64,000 bases of DNA from Kitasatospora sp. NBC_00458 (GTDB lineage: Bacteria; Actinomycetota; Actinomycetes; Streptomycetales; Streptomycetaceae): positions 3,239,501-3,303,500 of the forward strand of contig NZ_CP107904.1 of NCBI RefSeq assembly GCF_036013975.1, in the 5' to 3' direction. A program made the translations under genes and the position numbers. This document shows, in pieces, positions 51,625 through 60,513 of the stretch; position 1 is the first letter of the stretch, and every line of letters begins with the position of its first letter. The notes under the pieces are model-generated. The model saw only the letters and a program-made list of their open reading frames with translations, ran no database searches and had not been told where the DNA came from.

Positions 51625-52563
51625 TCAGCGGAAGACGCCCGGGGGCGGTGCCGGGGAGGGAGCCGCGGTGGCGTCGGTGGCCGGGGCGGCGCCGGCCGCG
51701 AAGTCGGCCAGGGCGCGGCCGTGTTCGACCCGGCCGAGGGCGGCGTCGGAGGCCACCCTGCGGGTCAGTTCGGCGAGCGGGAGCGGGGTGTGGGCGGCGG
51801 CCATGACCAGGTTGCCGAAGCGCTTGCCGCGCAGCACCGCCGGATCGGCGACCAGGCAGAGCTCGGGGAACACCGCGCCGAGGGTGGCCACCTGGGAGCG
51901 GGCGAACGGCAGCGCCGAGCCGTCGGCGATGTTGACCGCGTACCAGCCGCCGGGGGCCAGGGCGCGGGCGGCCAGGGCGGTGAACTCGACGGTGGTGCAG
52001 TGCGCGGGCACCCGGGCGCCGGAGAAGACGTCGGCGATCACCAGGTCGGCGGAGCCCTCGGGCGTCCGCTCCAGCACGCTGCGGGCGTCCGCACCGCGCA
52101 CCTTGACCTGCCAGCCGCGCTCCAGCGGGAGTTCGGCGCGGACCAGCTCGGTGAGGGCGGTGTCGGTCTCGGCGACCTGCTGGCGCGAACGGGGCCGGGT
52201 GGCGGCGACGTAGCGCGCCAGGGTCAGGGCGCCGCCGCCGAGGTGGAGGACGGTGATCGGACGGCCGGGCGGGGCGACCAGGTCGATCAGGTGGCCGAGC
52301 CTGCGCTGGTACTCGAAGCCCAGGTGGGTCGGGTCGGCGAGGTCGACCAGGGACTGCGGCGCACCGTCGACCAGCAGCGACCAGGCGGCAGGGCGGTCCC
52401 GGTCGGGGCGGAGCTCGGCGAGCCCCGAGTCGACGGGCCGGCTGAGCGGCCCCTGGGCGTGCGTCCGTCCACCGGGGCCGGTGGCGGCCGGCTGATCCTC
52501 CGGCGCGGTACGGCTCCGGTCCGTGCCGCGGCCGGCCCTGCTGCTTCGTCCCATACCGGCCAT
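51625..52563 (-). CDS. Spermidine-synthase-like methyltransferase-fold protein
   Basis: The 312-aa protein resembles the spermidine synthase family: FEYQRRLGHLIDLV, ITVLHLGGGALTLARYVAATRP (nucleotide-binding glycine loop), VAETDTALTELVR and DLVIADVFSGARVP. The gatekeeping residues of true polyamine synthases are not complete, so in actinomycetes this group is usually left as spermidine-synthase-like or a methyltransferase. The N-terminal 60 and C-terminal 25 residues are low complexity. The start is ambiguous between 52563 and 52554. Confidence 0.78.
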   Translation of the reverse strand: MAGMGRSSRAGRGTDRSRTAPEDQPAATGPGGRTHAQGPLSRPVDSGLAELRPDRDRPAAWSLLVDGAPQSLVDLADPTHLGFEYQRRLGHLIDLVAPPGRPITVLHLGGGALTLARYVAATRPRSRQQVAETDTALTELVRAELPLERGWQVKVRGADARSVLERTPEGSADLVIADVFSGARVPAHCTTVEFTALAARALAPGGWYAVNIADGSALPFARSQVATLGAVFPELCLVADPAVLRGKRFGNLVMAAAHTPLPLAELTRRVASDAALGRVEHGRALADFAAGAAPATDATAAPSPAPPPGVFR

Positions 52564-52720
52564 TATCGCCGCCGCGCCGGGCGCCACCGCGGCTCAGGCC
52601 CGTCGGGGCGGCCGGCGGGGGCCCGGGCCGGTGAGGACGGGTGGCGGTGAGGACGGGTGGCGGTGGAGGCGGCCGGAACCGGAACCGCGGGCGGGGCGGA
52701 GCCGGGACGGGCCCGGGCGG

Positions 52721-53221
52721 TCAGAACGGGCCGAGGCCACCGGCCGTGAGGGTGCAGGCGGCCTCGCAGAGCGCCGAGCGCAGCACCCAGGCGTCGGTGG
52801 GGCGGGCGGTGCAGTCGGCGCCGGCCGGGGGCATCACCCAGCGCGGGTCGGTGGGGGGCGGCAGGAGCGCGCCCGCGGTACAGGAACTGCCGGGCAGGTG
52901 CCAGGTCGCCGAGGTGCCGGCCGGGACGAGGAAGGCGACGGTCGCCCCGTTGCGGCTCTGCAGCACCGCGCCGCAGGCCCGGCGCAGCCGCAGGATGTCC
53001 ACCGCCTCCAGGCCGTGCCGCAGCGCGACCGTCACGGTGTCGTAGGCGGTGGCGACGGCGGCGTCGGGATCGGCGCCCGGGCGGCAGGACGGTCCGCCGC
53101 CGTACGGGGCGCGGCCCGGGCCGCGCTCGTCGGCCGACTCGGGGAGCAGGGCGGGGGCGGCGGCGGCGAGCGCTCCTCCGGCGACCAGGCGGTGGTAGTG
53201 CGGCACTCCGGTGGCCGTCAT
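52721..53221 (-). CDS. Hypothetical protein divergent from the HTH/TPR regulator
   Basis: The 166-aa protein is not recognised. It has a mildly hydrophobic stretch near residues 12-28 (VAGGALAAAAPALL), a helical middle (VATAYDTVTVALRHGLEAVDILRLRRACG) and a beta-rich C-terminus with several Cys residues (SSCTAG, ADCTAR and LCEAACTL). GGAGGG precedes the ATG, so the gene is likely real. Divergent placement from the regulator, with 377 bp between them, suggests linked control. Confidence 0.65.
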   Translation of the reverse strand: MTATGVPHYHRLVAGGALAAAAPALLPESADERGPGRAPYGGGPSCRPGADPDAAVATAYDTVTVALRHGLEAVDILRLRRACGAVLQSRNGATVAFLVPAGTSATWHLPGSSCTAGALLPPPTDPRWVMPPAGADCTARPTDAWVLRSALCEAACTLTAGGLGPF

Positions 53222-53598
53222 GGGGCCCTCCTGTCACCTCGTCGGGATGGAAGCCGTGCCGCCCGGGGGTGGGGGTGCCGCTGGGGGCGGCGGGGGCGGC
53301 GGAGCCATGGCCGGACTTCCACGTATCAGGACAACGCCGAGGGTGCTCCCCAGGCCACGGGGCGCCTTACAGCAAGGCATGGCATTTCATGGCGGATCCA
53401 GGCAACCACGCCCGCTTTGACCACAATTGACCACACATCCGCCACAAACTCGCTGTGTCCGTCCGGTGACTCCCGGTACTGTCGGTGGCGCCCGGCGCCC
53501 CGTCGGGCCCCACCGGACCCACCCGTGGCCGGGCGCCCCTCCGCCCCACCGCCGCCCGACCCCTCGCACCACCACCCCGCACGACCACGGAGCGCACC
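53222..53598. promoter_or_regulatory. Divergent promoter region with TTGACCACA direct repeat
   Basis: 377 bp between two divergent genes. TTGACCACA occurs twice with 10-bp spacing (53417-53425 and 53427-53435), one helical turn apart, as expected for a regulator bound on one DNA face; each also looks like a -35 hexamer. No matching -10 is clear. Confidence 0.45.
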
Positions 53599-55152
53599 AT
53601 GGCAGCCACCCCACCGGGCAAGCCGAACCGCCCGTCACCCAACACCGTGATGCGCGCCCTGCGCGGCGACCGCTCGCCGGGCGAGTTCGCGACGGCCGTG
53701 CGGCGGGCGGCCCGCGAGATCGGCGAGCACGTCTCCTGCGACGCCCGCTACGTCGGCCGGGTCGAGTCCGGCGAGATCCGCTGCCCCAACTACGCGTACG
53801 AGCGGGTGTTCCGGCACATGTGGCCGGACCGCTCGCTCACCGACCTCGGCTTCGCCCCCCGCACCGCCGTCCGGCGCCGTCCGGCGGGCAGCGGTTCCAG
53901 CGGGACCGGGGGCGGGGACGGGGCGTGCCCGCCCCCCGCGCTCCACCCGCCGTTCCCGCCCGTGCCCGCCCCCCGCACACCGCTCTCCATCCGACTCCCG
54001 TACGCTGCCTCGCCGTACGCGGAACCGCCCCCACCGGTCGGCGTCCCGGTGCCGGGGTTCGCGGCGGCGCCCGGGAGGCCCGACGAACCGCACCATTCCG
54101 ACGAGGAGAACGACGACGTGCGTCGCCGTACGTTCCTGGCCGGCGGCCCTGCCGCGCTGGCCACCGCGGCAGGCATCGACCGCCCCGGCACCCCCCTGGC
54201 CGCAGTGGCCTTCGTGCCCGGCCGCCCCGGCACCGTCCCGCCGCCCCGCAAGGTCGGCGCGGCCGAGGCGCTCGGCGTCGAACAGGCGGTCCGGGAGATC
54301 CGGCTGGCGGACGACGCGCACGGCGCGGACGCCCTGTTCGAGCTCGCCGGACGCTCGCTGCGGACGGCCTACCTGCTGCTCGACGCGTGCGAGTACTCCA
54401 CCGAGACCGAGCGGAGGCTCCAGACCGGCGCCGGCGAACTGGCCGTCTCGGTCGGCTGGCTGGCGCACGACTCGAACCGGCTGGGGGACGCCCGCTCGTT
54501 CTACGCGGAGGCGCTGGCGACCGCCCGGATGGCCGGCGACGCCGCACTGGAGGCGCACGTCTTCTGCAACAGCGCCTTCCTCGCCCGGGACGCCGGCCGC
54601 CCCCGCGAGGCCCTGCGGGCCGCCCAGGCCGGGCAGGCAGCGGCCCGGCGGCTCGACTCCGACCGGCTGCGCGCCCTGCTCGCCATGCGCGAGGCCGGCG
54701 GCTGGGCCCTGCTGCAGGACCGCGCCGCCTGCGAGCGGGCGGTCACCCGGGCCTGCCTGCTGTTCGACCGCGGCCCCTCCGAGGCGGACCCGGAGTGGAT
54801 GTCCTTCTTCGGCGAGGCCGAGATCGCCGGCCTGCGGGCCCAGTGCTGGTCCGCCCTCGGGGACTGGGACCGCGCCAGCGAGCAGGCGGGGCTGGCCATA
54901 ACGCTCCAGAGGCCCCACTTCGTCCGCAACCGGGTGCTGTACACCGCCGAGTTGGCGCACGACCGGCTCGGCCGGGGGGACCTCGCCGGCGCCGCCGAGC
55001 ACGGGTCGGCCGCCGTCGCGCTGTTCGACGAGGTCGGCTCGGCCCGGATCCGCTCCATGCTGGCGGACACCGCGCAGCGGCTCCGCCGGCACGGCACGGT
55101 GCCGGAGGTGGGGCGGTTCCTGGCCGAGTACGACGTGGCGACGGCGGCCTGA
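53599..55152 (+). CDS. HTH and TPR-like helical-repeat regulatory protein (NsdA-like)
   Basis: The 517-aa protein has an N-terminal helix-turn-helix-like domain (about 12-80; DRSPGEFATAVRRAAREIGEHV, DARYVGRVESGEIRCPNYAYERVF) and a Pro/Gly-rich linker. An internal RRRTFLAGGPAALATAAG at about 175-192 has the form of a twin-arginine signal. A 300-residue helical-repeat domain of TPR type follows (LGDARSFYAEALATARMAGDAALEA and similar). This architecture recurs in Streptomyces proteins such as NsdA, a negative regulator of sporulation and antibiotic production; the resemblance is by layout only. ATG 53599 has GGAG seven bases upstream. It may respond to a protein or small ligand through the repeats. 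Confidence 0.72.
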   Translation: MAATPPGKPNRPSPNTVMRALRGDRSPGEFATAVRRAAREIGEHVSCDARYVGRVESGEIRCPNYAYERVFRHMWPDRSLTDLGFAPRTAVRRRPAGSGSSGTGGGDGACPPPALHPPFPPVPAPRTPLSIRLPYAASPYAEPPPPVGVPVPGFAAAPGRPDEPHHSDEENDDVRRRTFLAGGPAALATAAGIDRPGTPLAAVAFVPGRPGTVPPPRKVGAAEALGVEQAVREIRLADDAHGADALFELAGRSLRTAYLLLDACEYSTETERRLQTGAGELAVSVGWLAHDSNRLGDARSFYAEALATARMAGDAALEAHVFCNSAFLARDAGRPREALRAAQAGQAAARRLDSDRLRALLAMREAGGWALLQDRAACERAVTRACLLFDRGPSEADPEWMSFFGEAEIAGLRAQCWSALGDWDRASEQAGLAITLQRPHFVRNRVLYTAELAHDRLGRGDLAGAAEHGSAAVALFDEVGSARIRSMLADTAQRLRRHGTVPEVGRFLAEYDVATAA

Positions 55153-55176
55153 CCCGGCGTCGACCCGGCGTCCGGG

Positions 55177-55827
55177 TCAGTGCTTCAGGCCCTCCAGGTG
55201 CCCGAGGTCGTTCCAGACCTCGACCGCCGGCGCGCCGTACTCCCAGGAGAGGACGCAGAGCGCGGCGGTGCCGAGCTTGAACCGCTGGGCGTACTCGGGC
55301 GGCAGGCCCAGCCAGCGCGCGGTCAGGATGCGCAGCAGGTGGCCGTGGGCGAAGAGCACCACGTCGCGGTCGGCGCAGTGCATCACGGTGGTGTCCGGGT
55401 GCGGCACGCCGTGGGTCTCGTTGAGGTCGGCGAGGAGGGAGTCCACCCGGGCCGCGACGTCGGAGAGCTTCTCGCCGCCGGGCACGCCGTCGCGCCAGAT
55501 CAGCCAGCCGGGGTGGTCGGCGGCACGGATGTCGGCGCCGGTCCGGCCCTCGTACTGTCCGTAGTCCCACTCCAGCAGTTCGGGGCGCTCCACGGCGCGG
55601 TCGCCGAGCCCGGCCAGCGCGCAGGTCTCCTTGGCGCGGTCCAGCGGGCTGGTGTAGACGAGGGCGTCGGGCAGACCGTTCCAGGGGGCCCCGGCCAGTC
55701 GGGCACCGAGCGCCCGGGCCATCGCCCGGCCCTCCTCGGTCAGCGGGATGTCGGTACGGCCGGTGTGGCGGCCGGTGGCGGACCACTCGGTCTCGCCGTG
55801 GCGGACCAGCAGGATTCGGGCGGGCAT
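55177..55827 (-). CDS. Histidine phosphatase (phosphoglycerate-mutase-like)
   Basis: The 216-aa protein has the RHG catalytic motif near its N-terminus (ILLVRHGETEWSATGRHTGRTD), the second catalytic region LEWDYGQYEGR with the acidic residue, and VVLFAHGHLLRIL with the second His. Fold and length match cofactor-independent acid phosphatases of the branch 1 group. It dephosphorylates a sugar phosphate or similar metabolite. ATG 55827 has GAGGAG upstream; the frame to 55845 is less likely. Confidence 0.9.
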   Translation of the reverse strand: MPARILLVRHGETEWSATGRHTGRTDIPLTEEGRAMARALGARLAGAPWNGLPDALVYTSPLDRAKETCALAGLGDRAVERPELLEWDYGQYEGRTGADIRAADHPGWLIWRDGVPGGEKLSDVAARVDSLLADLNETHGVPHPDTTVMHCADRDVVLFAHGHLLRILTARWLGLPPEYAQRFKLGTAALCVLSWEYGAPAVEVWNDLGHLEGLKH

Positions 55828-56162
55828 GGCAGGCTCCTCGCGCACAGGACGGAGTCAACGATCGGCCTCACCATTGAGCACCGGTCTCCATGATCCCTCA
55901 CCCGCGCGCCGCCCACGATCCCGGCCGCCGCCGACCGCGGGCGCCCGGGCGGGCGGACTCCGGGAGGCGGCCCGCGCGCCGGCCACCCGCGGGTCACCCG
56001 CGCGCCGCGCGCAGGCCACCGGAGCGCCGTCGGAGGGCCGTCGGAGCGCCGCGGAACGGCGCCCGGCCACCGGTGCCCGGCGGCACCCGGAGCAGGCCCG
56101 GCCACCGTCAACGGCCGGGCCCGGCCGCATTGTCGGACCCGGATGCGACACTGGGCCGCACC
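55828..56162. other. Divergent intergenic region, 335 bp
   Basis: Must carry the promoter of the nuclease-helicase operon and of the phosphatase gene. It is very GC-rich with GGAGCGCCG-type imperfect repeats around 56020-56060. No Shine-Dalgarno precedes the nuclease ATG, so its transcript may be leaderless. Confidence 0.45.
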
Positions 56163-57485
56163 ATGAACGTCTCGACGAACGCCCCGTCCGGCGGGCCCGC
56201 GGAACCGCTCTCCCAGCGGCTCGCCGCGCTGCGCGGACCGGCGCCGCAGCGCAGTCTGAACGCCCGCGCCCTCGCCGCGCTGGCCGCCAATCCGGGGTGC
56301 CACCGCCGGGCCGTGCTGGACGCGGCCGGGGTGGACAAGTCCGCCCTGGCCGCCCGGCTCGGCCACGCCACCCCGTTCGGGCAGTCGCCGTTCGCCCTCG
56401 CGCGCGGTGTCATCTTCGAGTCCCGGTTGAAGGAGGACGGCTACGCGGCGCTGCTGGAGCCGCTCCGCCACCGGCTGGGCCTCCCGGCCGACGAGGACGC
56501 CCCGCTCGCCGTACCGGACCTGCTGCGCTCCTCCGGTCCCGCGGTCCGGGCCGACCGGACGGCGGCGGCGCTGGCGGAGGCCGCCGTCGACCCGGACGCC
56601 TGGACGCTGCTCGACCACCCGCTGCTGCGGCTCGGCGTCGCCGGTTCCACCGCCTACCTGGAGCCGGACGCCGTCGTGGTGCACGGCGGGCGGTGCACCG
56701 TGGTCGAGATCAAGTCCTTCCCGGTGCTGGACGGCAACGCCGACCCGGCCAAGGTGGGCGCCGCCGCCCGGCAGGCCGCCGTCTACGTGCTCGCGCTGCA
56801 GGAGACCGCCGCCGCGCTGGCCGGACTCGACCCGGACCCGGACCCGTACGCCGAGCAGCGGCTGCCGGGCAGCCCGCGGTCGACCGTGCTGCTGGTCTGC
56901 CCCAAGGACTTCGGCAACCGGCCGACCGCCGTCCCGGTGGACGTCCGCCGGGAGCTGGCCACCACCCGCCGCCAGCTCAGCCGGATGACCGGCATCGGCC
57001 GGCTGCTGGACGCGCTGCCGCCCGGCGCGGACTTCGACCTCTCCCCCGACGGGAGCGGCGCCCCGGTCCGCTCGGCCGAGGAGCTGGCCGGGTCGGTCGG
57101 GGCGGTGCCCGCGGCCTACAGCCCGGACTGCCTCTCCGCCTGCGAGCTGGGGTTCCACTGCCGTGCCCAGGCGCGCTGCGGCGACCGGGTCGAGCAGCTC
57201 GGCCGGGGCGTCCGCGGTGAGCTGGGCACCATCCGGACGGTGGCCGAGGCACTGGCCGTCGCCCACCACGGCCCGGCCGCCGGACCCAGCGCCGCCGACG
57301 CCGACGGCCCGGGCGGGGACGGCCTGAGCGGCGGCAACGACAGTGCCGACGACGGCGGCGCCGGCGGACACCCGGAGGACGGGCACGCCGAGGACGAGGC
57401 CGCCGCCCGGCTGGCCTACGCCGCCGCACTGCGCGCCGAGGCCCTGGGCCGCCCGGTCCCGGCCGCCGCAGGAGGCGTCCGGTGA
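56163..57485 (+). CDS. RecB/Cas4-type PD-(D/E)XK nuclease with probable Fe-S cluster
   Basis: The 440-aa protein carries the RecB-family nuclease signature in order: RGVIFESRL (motif Glu86), YLEPDAVVV (Asp169), VVEIKSF (Glu182-x-Lys184) and RQAAVYVLAL (Q204-x3-Y208). A Cys at 46 before the domain, and Cys 323, 327, 333 and 339 after it, fit the split Cys clamp of Fe-S nucleases such as Cas4, AddB and Dna2. It should cut or trim single-stranded ends of DNA. The C-terminus (about 365-420) is Gly/Asp-rich. Its stop overlaps the next start (GTGA), so the three-gene operon is translationally coupled. It is not fused to a helicase, unlike Dna2. Confidence 0.8.
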   Translation: MNVSTNAPSGGPAEPLSQRLAALRGPAPQRSLNARALAALAANPGCHRRAVLDAAGVDKSALAARLGHATPFGQSPFALARGVIFESRLKEDGYAALLEPLRHRLGLPADEDAPLAVPDLLRSSGPAVRADRTAAALAEAAVDPDAWTLLDHPLLRLGVAGSTAYLEPDAVVVHGGRCTVVEIKSFPVLDGNADPAKVGAAARQAAVYVLALQETAAALAGLDPDPDPYAEQRLPGSPRSTVLLVCPKDFGNRPTAVPVDVRRELATTRRQLSRMTGIGRLLDALPPGADFDLSPDGSGAPVRSAEELAGSVGAVPAAYSPDCLSACELGFHCRAQARCGDRVEQLGRGVRGELGTIRTVAEALAVAHHGPAAGPSAADADGPGGDGLSGGNDSADDGGAGGHPEDGHAEDEAAARLAYAAALRAEALGRPVPAAAGGVR

Positions 57486-59149
57486 GCCTGCTGACCACCC
57501 TGGCGCGGCTGGAGGCCGTCCGCAGCGGCCGGGCCGAGCCGCTGGCGACCGTCCGCCACCGCCACCTGTCCGACCGCCCGATGGTGGTCGTCCCGCTGAC
57601 GGCGGCCGGTGAGGCCGGTGCCCCGCTGGCCGTGCTGCTCGGCACCGACCGGGACGCGCCGCGGCTGCACATCGTCCCGCAGCCGCTCAACCGCACCCAG
57701 CGCTTCGACTTCCTGGCCGAGCTCGCCACCGACCTGCTGCCCTACCTGGAGTCCTTCGGCGACGACGTGGAGCAGATCGAGGGCTCCGAGAAGGACCCGG
57801 AGACCGGGGAGAAGACCCAGGTCTTCCGCGAGCTGTGCGCGGACGCGCCGCAGGTGATCGTCCCCAACACCGGCGGGATCCGCCACCTCGCGCTGCTCGG
57901 CCGCTCGACCCGCTTCCGGCGCACCGCCGAGGACGAGGACCCCGGCCCGTACCCGGCGCCCGCCCGGGTGCCGCTGCTCGGCCGCTGGCTGACCCACCTC
58001 ACCGACCGCGCGATGGTCCCCGGCGCCAGCCTGCTGCTGCCGATGACCGGTCTGCTCGCCCGGCACTGGGCGACCGGCCAGAGCCACCTGGAGGACCAGC
58101 ACCTGGCCGCGCTGCTCGCCTGGCACGCGCCGCCGGCCGGGCTGACCGGCGCCGAGGCGGCCGAGCTGGCCGAGACGGCGCGGGACGCCGAGGGCAGGCT
58201 GCTCCGCCCGCCCGCCGGGCCGGCCACCGACCCGGCCTTCGACGCGAAGGTGCTCGCCCCGGCGATCACGCGCTACGACGCGGCCGTGGCGGCCCTGGCG
58301 GCCCTCGCGGGCGGCCCGGCGGCCACCGGACCGGCCACCGGACCGACGGTCGACCCGGCCGCCGCCGAGCGGGCCCGGGAGGCCGTCCGGGCCGCGGTCG
58401 AGCACCTGCGCGCGGTGCACGCCGAACAGCTGCTGCCCACCTGGCACGACGTCTGGCACGGCCTGGACCTGCTGCGCACGCTGTCCCCGGCCGGCCACCT
58501 GGCGGAGCGCTGGACGGGGGACCGCTGGTCGTACACCGGCCACCGGGACCGGCTGGCGGCCGGCGAACCGCCGCAGCCCCGGGTGGACGACGCCGTGACG
58601 GCCGCCCGGAAGCTGGCCCAGCGCGAGCGCGAGCAGACCCGGCTGGACGTCCAGGAGGCCCTGGACGACCCGCTGGCGATGGCCGAGCACCGGCTGTCCG
58701 GGGAGGCGTTCACGGGCGTGGTGACCGAGGTGGTGCCGGACTACGACACCTCGGGCCGGTCGCCCAAGCCGCGCCCGCTGGTGACGGTCCGCACCGACGA
58801 CCGCCCGCACGCCGACCTCGGCCGCGAGGCGCACCGGGTCCGGGCGTCCGCCGGACCGGAGTCCGGGAGCGGTCCGGCGGCGCAGAAGGCGCAGATCGCG
58901 GCGGTCGACCCGGCGGCGGGCACGATCACCGTGCGGATGCTCTCCGGGATGGGGCGGAAGAAGGAGCCCGAACCGGGGAGCCTGCCCGAACCGGGCGAGC
59001 GGGTCACCTTCACCCTGTTCGAACTGACGGTCCGGCAGGCCGCCCCGCTGCCCGAGCCGGACGACACCCCGTGGACGCACGGCGGCCCGCCCGGCGCCGC
59101 CGTCACCCTGACGGCGGCCGCCCCCGCGGCCACCGAGGACTGGGAGTGA
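57482..59149 (+). CDS. Unknown protein between nuclease and helicase, possible beta-barrel module
   Basis: The 555-aa protein is not recognised. The first 220 residues are alpha/beta with PLTAAGEAGAPLAVLLGTD, QVIVPNTGGIRHLALLG and RAMVPGASLLLPMTGLLARHW. A helical, Ala-rich middle (230-385) includes LLPTWHDVWHGLDLL. Residues 405-520 (AFTGVVTEVVPDYDTS, PLVTVRTDD, AQIAAVDPAAGTITVRML, PEPGERVTFTLFEL) read as a beta-barrel similar in pattern to the 1B barrel that precedes the ATPase core in Upf1/Dna2-type helicases; the helicase encoded next lacks such a part. GTG start with GGAGG upstream, overlapping the nuclease stop by 4 bp. Likely a structural partner; inference only. Confidence 0.7.
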   Translation: MSLLTTLARLEAVRSGRAEPLATVRHRHLSDRPMVVVPLTAAGEAGAPLAVLLGTDRDAPRLHIVPQPLNRTQRFDFLAELATDLLPYLESFGDDVEQIEGSEKDPETGEKTQVFRELCADAPQVIVPNTGGIRHLALLGRSTRFRRTAEDEDPGPYPAPARVPLLGRWLTHLTDRAMVPGASLLLPMTGLLARHWATGQSHLEDQHLAALLAWHAPPAGLTGAEAAELAETARDAEGRLLRPPAGPATDPAFDAKVLAPAITRYDAAVAALAALAGGPAATGPATGPTVDPAAAERAREAVRAAVEHLRAVHAEQLLPTWHDVWHGLDLLRTLSPAGHLAERWTGDRWSYTGHRDRLAAGEPPQPRVDDAVTAARKLAQREREQTRLDVQEALDDPLAMAEHRLSGEAFTGVVTEVVPDYDTSGRSPKPRPLVTVRTDDRPHADLGREAHRVRASAGPESGSGPAAQKAQIAAVDPAAGTITVRMLSGMGRKKEPEPGSLPEPGERVTFTLFELTVRQAAPLPEPDDTPWTHGGPPGAAVTLTAAAPAATEDWE

Positions 59150-59157
59150 TCCGGCCG

Positions 59158-60513
59158 ATGAGCACCGAGCAGACCCCCGGCGCGGCCGCCGACGCCGCGG
59201 TGGCGCGGATCCTGGCGGCGACGATCCACCCGGCCGTCGGCGCGCCGCGCGGGGTGGTGGTGGACTCGCCGCCCGGCGCCGGCAAGTCGACCCTGGTGGT
59301 GCGTGCCGCCCGCGAGCTGGTCGGGGCCGGCGAGCGGCTGATGATCGTCGCCCAGACCAACGGCCAGGTGGACGACCTGGTGGACCGGCTGGCCGAGAAG
59401 GCGCCCGACCTGACGATCGGCCGGCTGCACGCGGCCGACGCCCGGCCGGGCCCCGAGGTGCTGCGGCACGGCAACGTCACGCCCTCGGACAAGGTCGCCG
59501 AGCTCGCCGAGCTGGACGTGGTGATCTCCACCTCCGCCAAGTGGCAGTGGGTGCGGGCCGAGCAGCCCTGGCGGCACGCGATCGTCGACGAGGCGTACCA
59601 GATGCGGTCGGACGCGCTGCTCGCGGTGGCCCGGCTGTTCGAGCGGGCCCTGTTCGTCGGGGACCCGGGCCAGCTCGACCCGTTCACGGTGGTCGGCACC
59701 GAGCAGTGGGCCGGTCTGTCGTACGACCCGTCGAGCAGCGCGGTGGTCACCCTGCTGGCGCACAACCCGCAGATCGAGCCGCACCGGCTGCCGGTGTCCT
59801 GGCGGCTGCCGGCCAGTGCGGCGCCGCTGGTCTCCGGCGCCTTCTACCCGTACACGCCGTTCCGCTCGGGCACCGGCCCGGACGACCGCCGGCTGACGGC
59901 GGCGGTCCGCCCGGACGGCACGGCGCTGGACGCGGCGATCGACCGGGCCGCCGAGCACGGCTGGGCACTGCTGGAGCTGCCGGCCCGGCACACCGTGCGG
60001 ACCGACCCGCAGGCGGTCGCCGCCGTCGCGGCGACCGTCCGCAGGCTGCTGGAGCGCGGGCTGACGGCCCACTCCGAGCAGGGGTCCGCGCCGCTCACCC
60101 CGGGCCGGATCGCGGTCGGCACCGCCCACCGGGACCAGGCGGCGGCCGTCCGGGCGGCGCTGGTCCGGGCCGGGGTGCCGGTCGACCCGACCGCCGGGGC
60201 CGCGGTGACGGTGGACACCGCCAACCGGCTGCAGGGGCGCGAGTACGACGTCACCGTGGTGCTGCACCCGCTCTCCGGGCGGCCCGACGCGACCGCGTTC
60301 CACCTGGAGACAGGCCGGCTCTGTGTGCTCGCCTCCCGCCACCGGCACGCCTGCATCGTGGTGGCCCGGGCCGGGATCGCGGAGCTGCTGGACGAGCATC
60401 CGGCCACCGAACCGGTGCAGTTGGGCGTCCCGGTCGCCTTCCCCGACGGCTGGGAGGCCAACCACCGGGTGCTGCACCACCTGGCCGACCACCGGGTGCG
60501 ACTGGGCCGCTAA
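59158..60513 (+). CDS. Compact SF1 (Upf1/Dna2-like) DNA helicase
   Basis: The 451-aa helicase has motif I DSPPGAGKST (residues 36-45), Ia AQTNGQVDDLVDRL, II IVDEAYQM (D144-E145), III FVGDPGQLDPFT, IV near GRIAVGTAHRDQAAAVRAAL, V VDTANRLQGREYDVTVV and VI RLCVLASRHRH. This set is typical of SF1B 5'-3' enzymes of the Upf1/Dna2 group. It lacks the N-terminal barrel and accessory domains, which the preceding 555-aa protein may supply. An alternative GTG at 59146 overlaps the previous stop. The terminal TAA is formed by an IS5-family insertion; before insertion the codon would have been TAG at the same place. Confidence 0.85.
   Translation: MSTEQTPGAAADAAVARILAATIHPAVGAPRGVVVDSPPGAGKSTLVVRAARELVGAGERLMIVAQTNGQVDDLVDRLAEKAPDLTIGRLHAADARPGPEVLRHGNVTPSDKVAELAELDVVISTSAKWQWVRAEQPWRHAIVDEAYQMRSDALLAVARLFERALFVGDPGQLDPFTVVGTEQWAGLSYDPSSSAVVTLLAHNPQIEPHRLPVSWRLPASAAPLVSGAFYPYTPFRSGTGPDDRRLTAAVRPDGTALDAAIDRAAEHGWALLELPARHTVRTDPQAVAAVAATVRRLLERGLTAHSEQGSAPLTPGRIAVGTAHRDQAAAVRAALVRAGVPVDPTAGAAVTVDTANRLQGREYDVTVVLHPLSGRPDATAFHLETGRLCVLASRHRHACIVVARAGIAELLDEHPATEPVQLGVPVAFPDGWEANHRVLHHLADHRVRLGR

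Noticed and set aside
50783..52213. Plus-strand frame reading through the tandem array (476 codons)
   Set aside because: The protein is an artefact of the repeat followed by antisense of the GNAT and spermidine-synthase-like genes.
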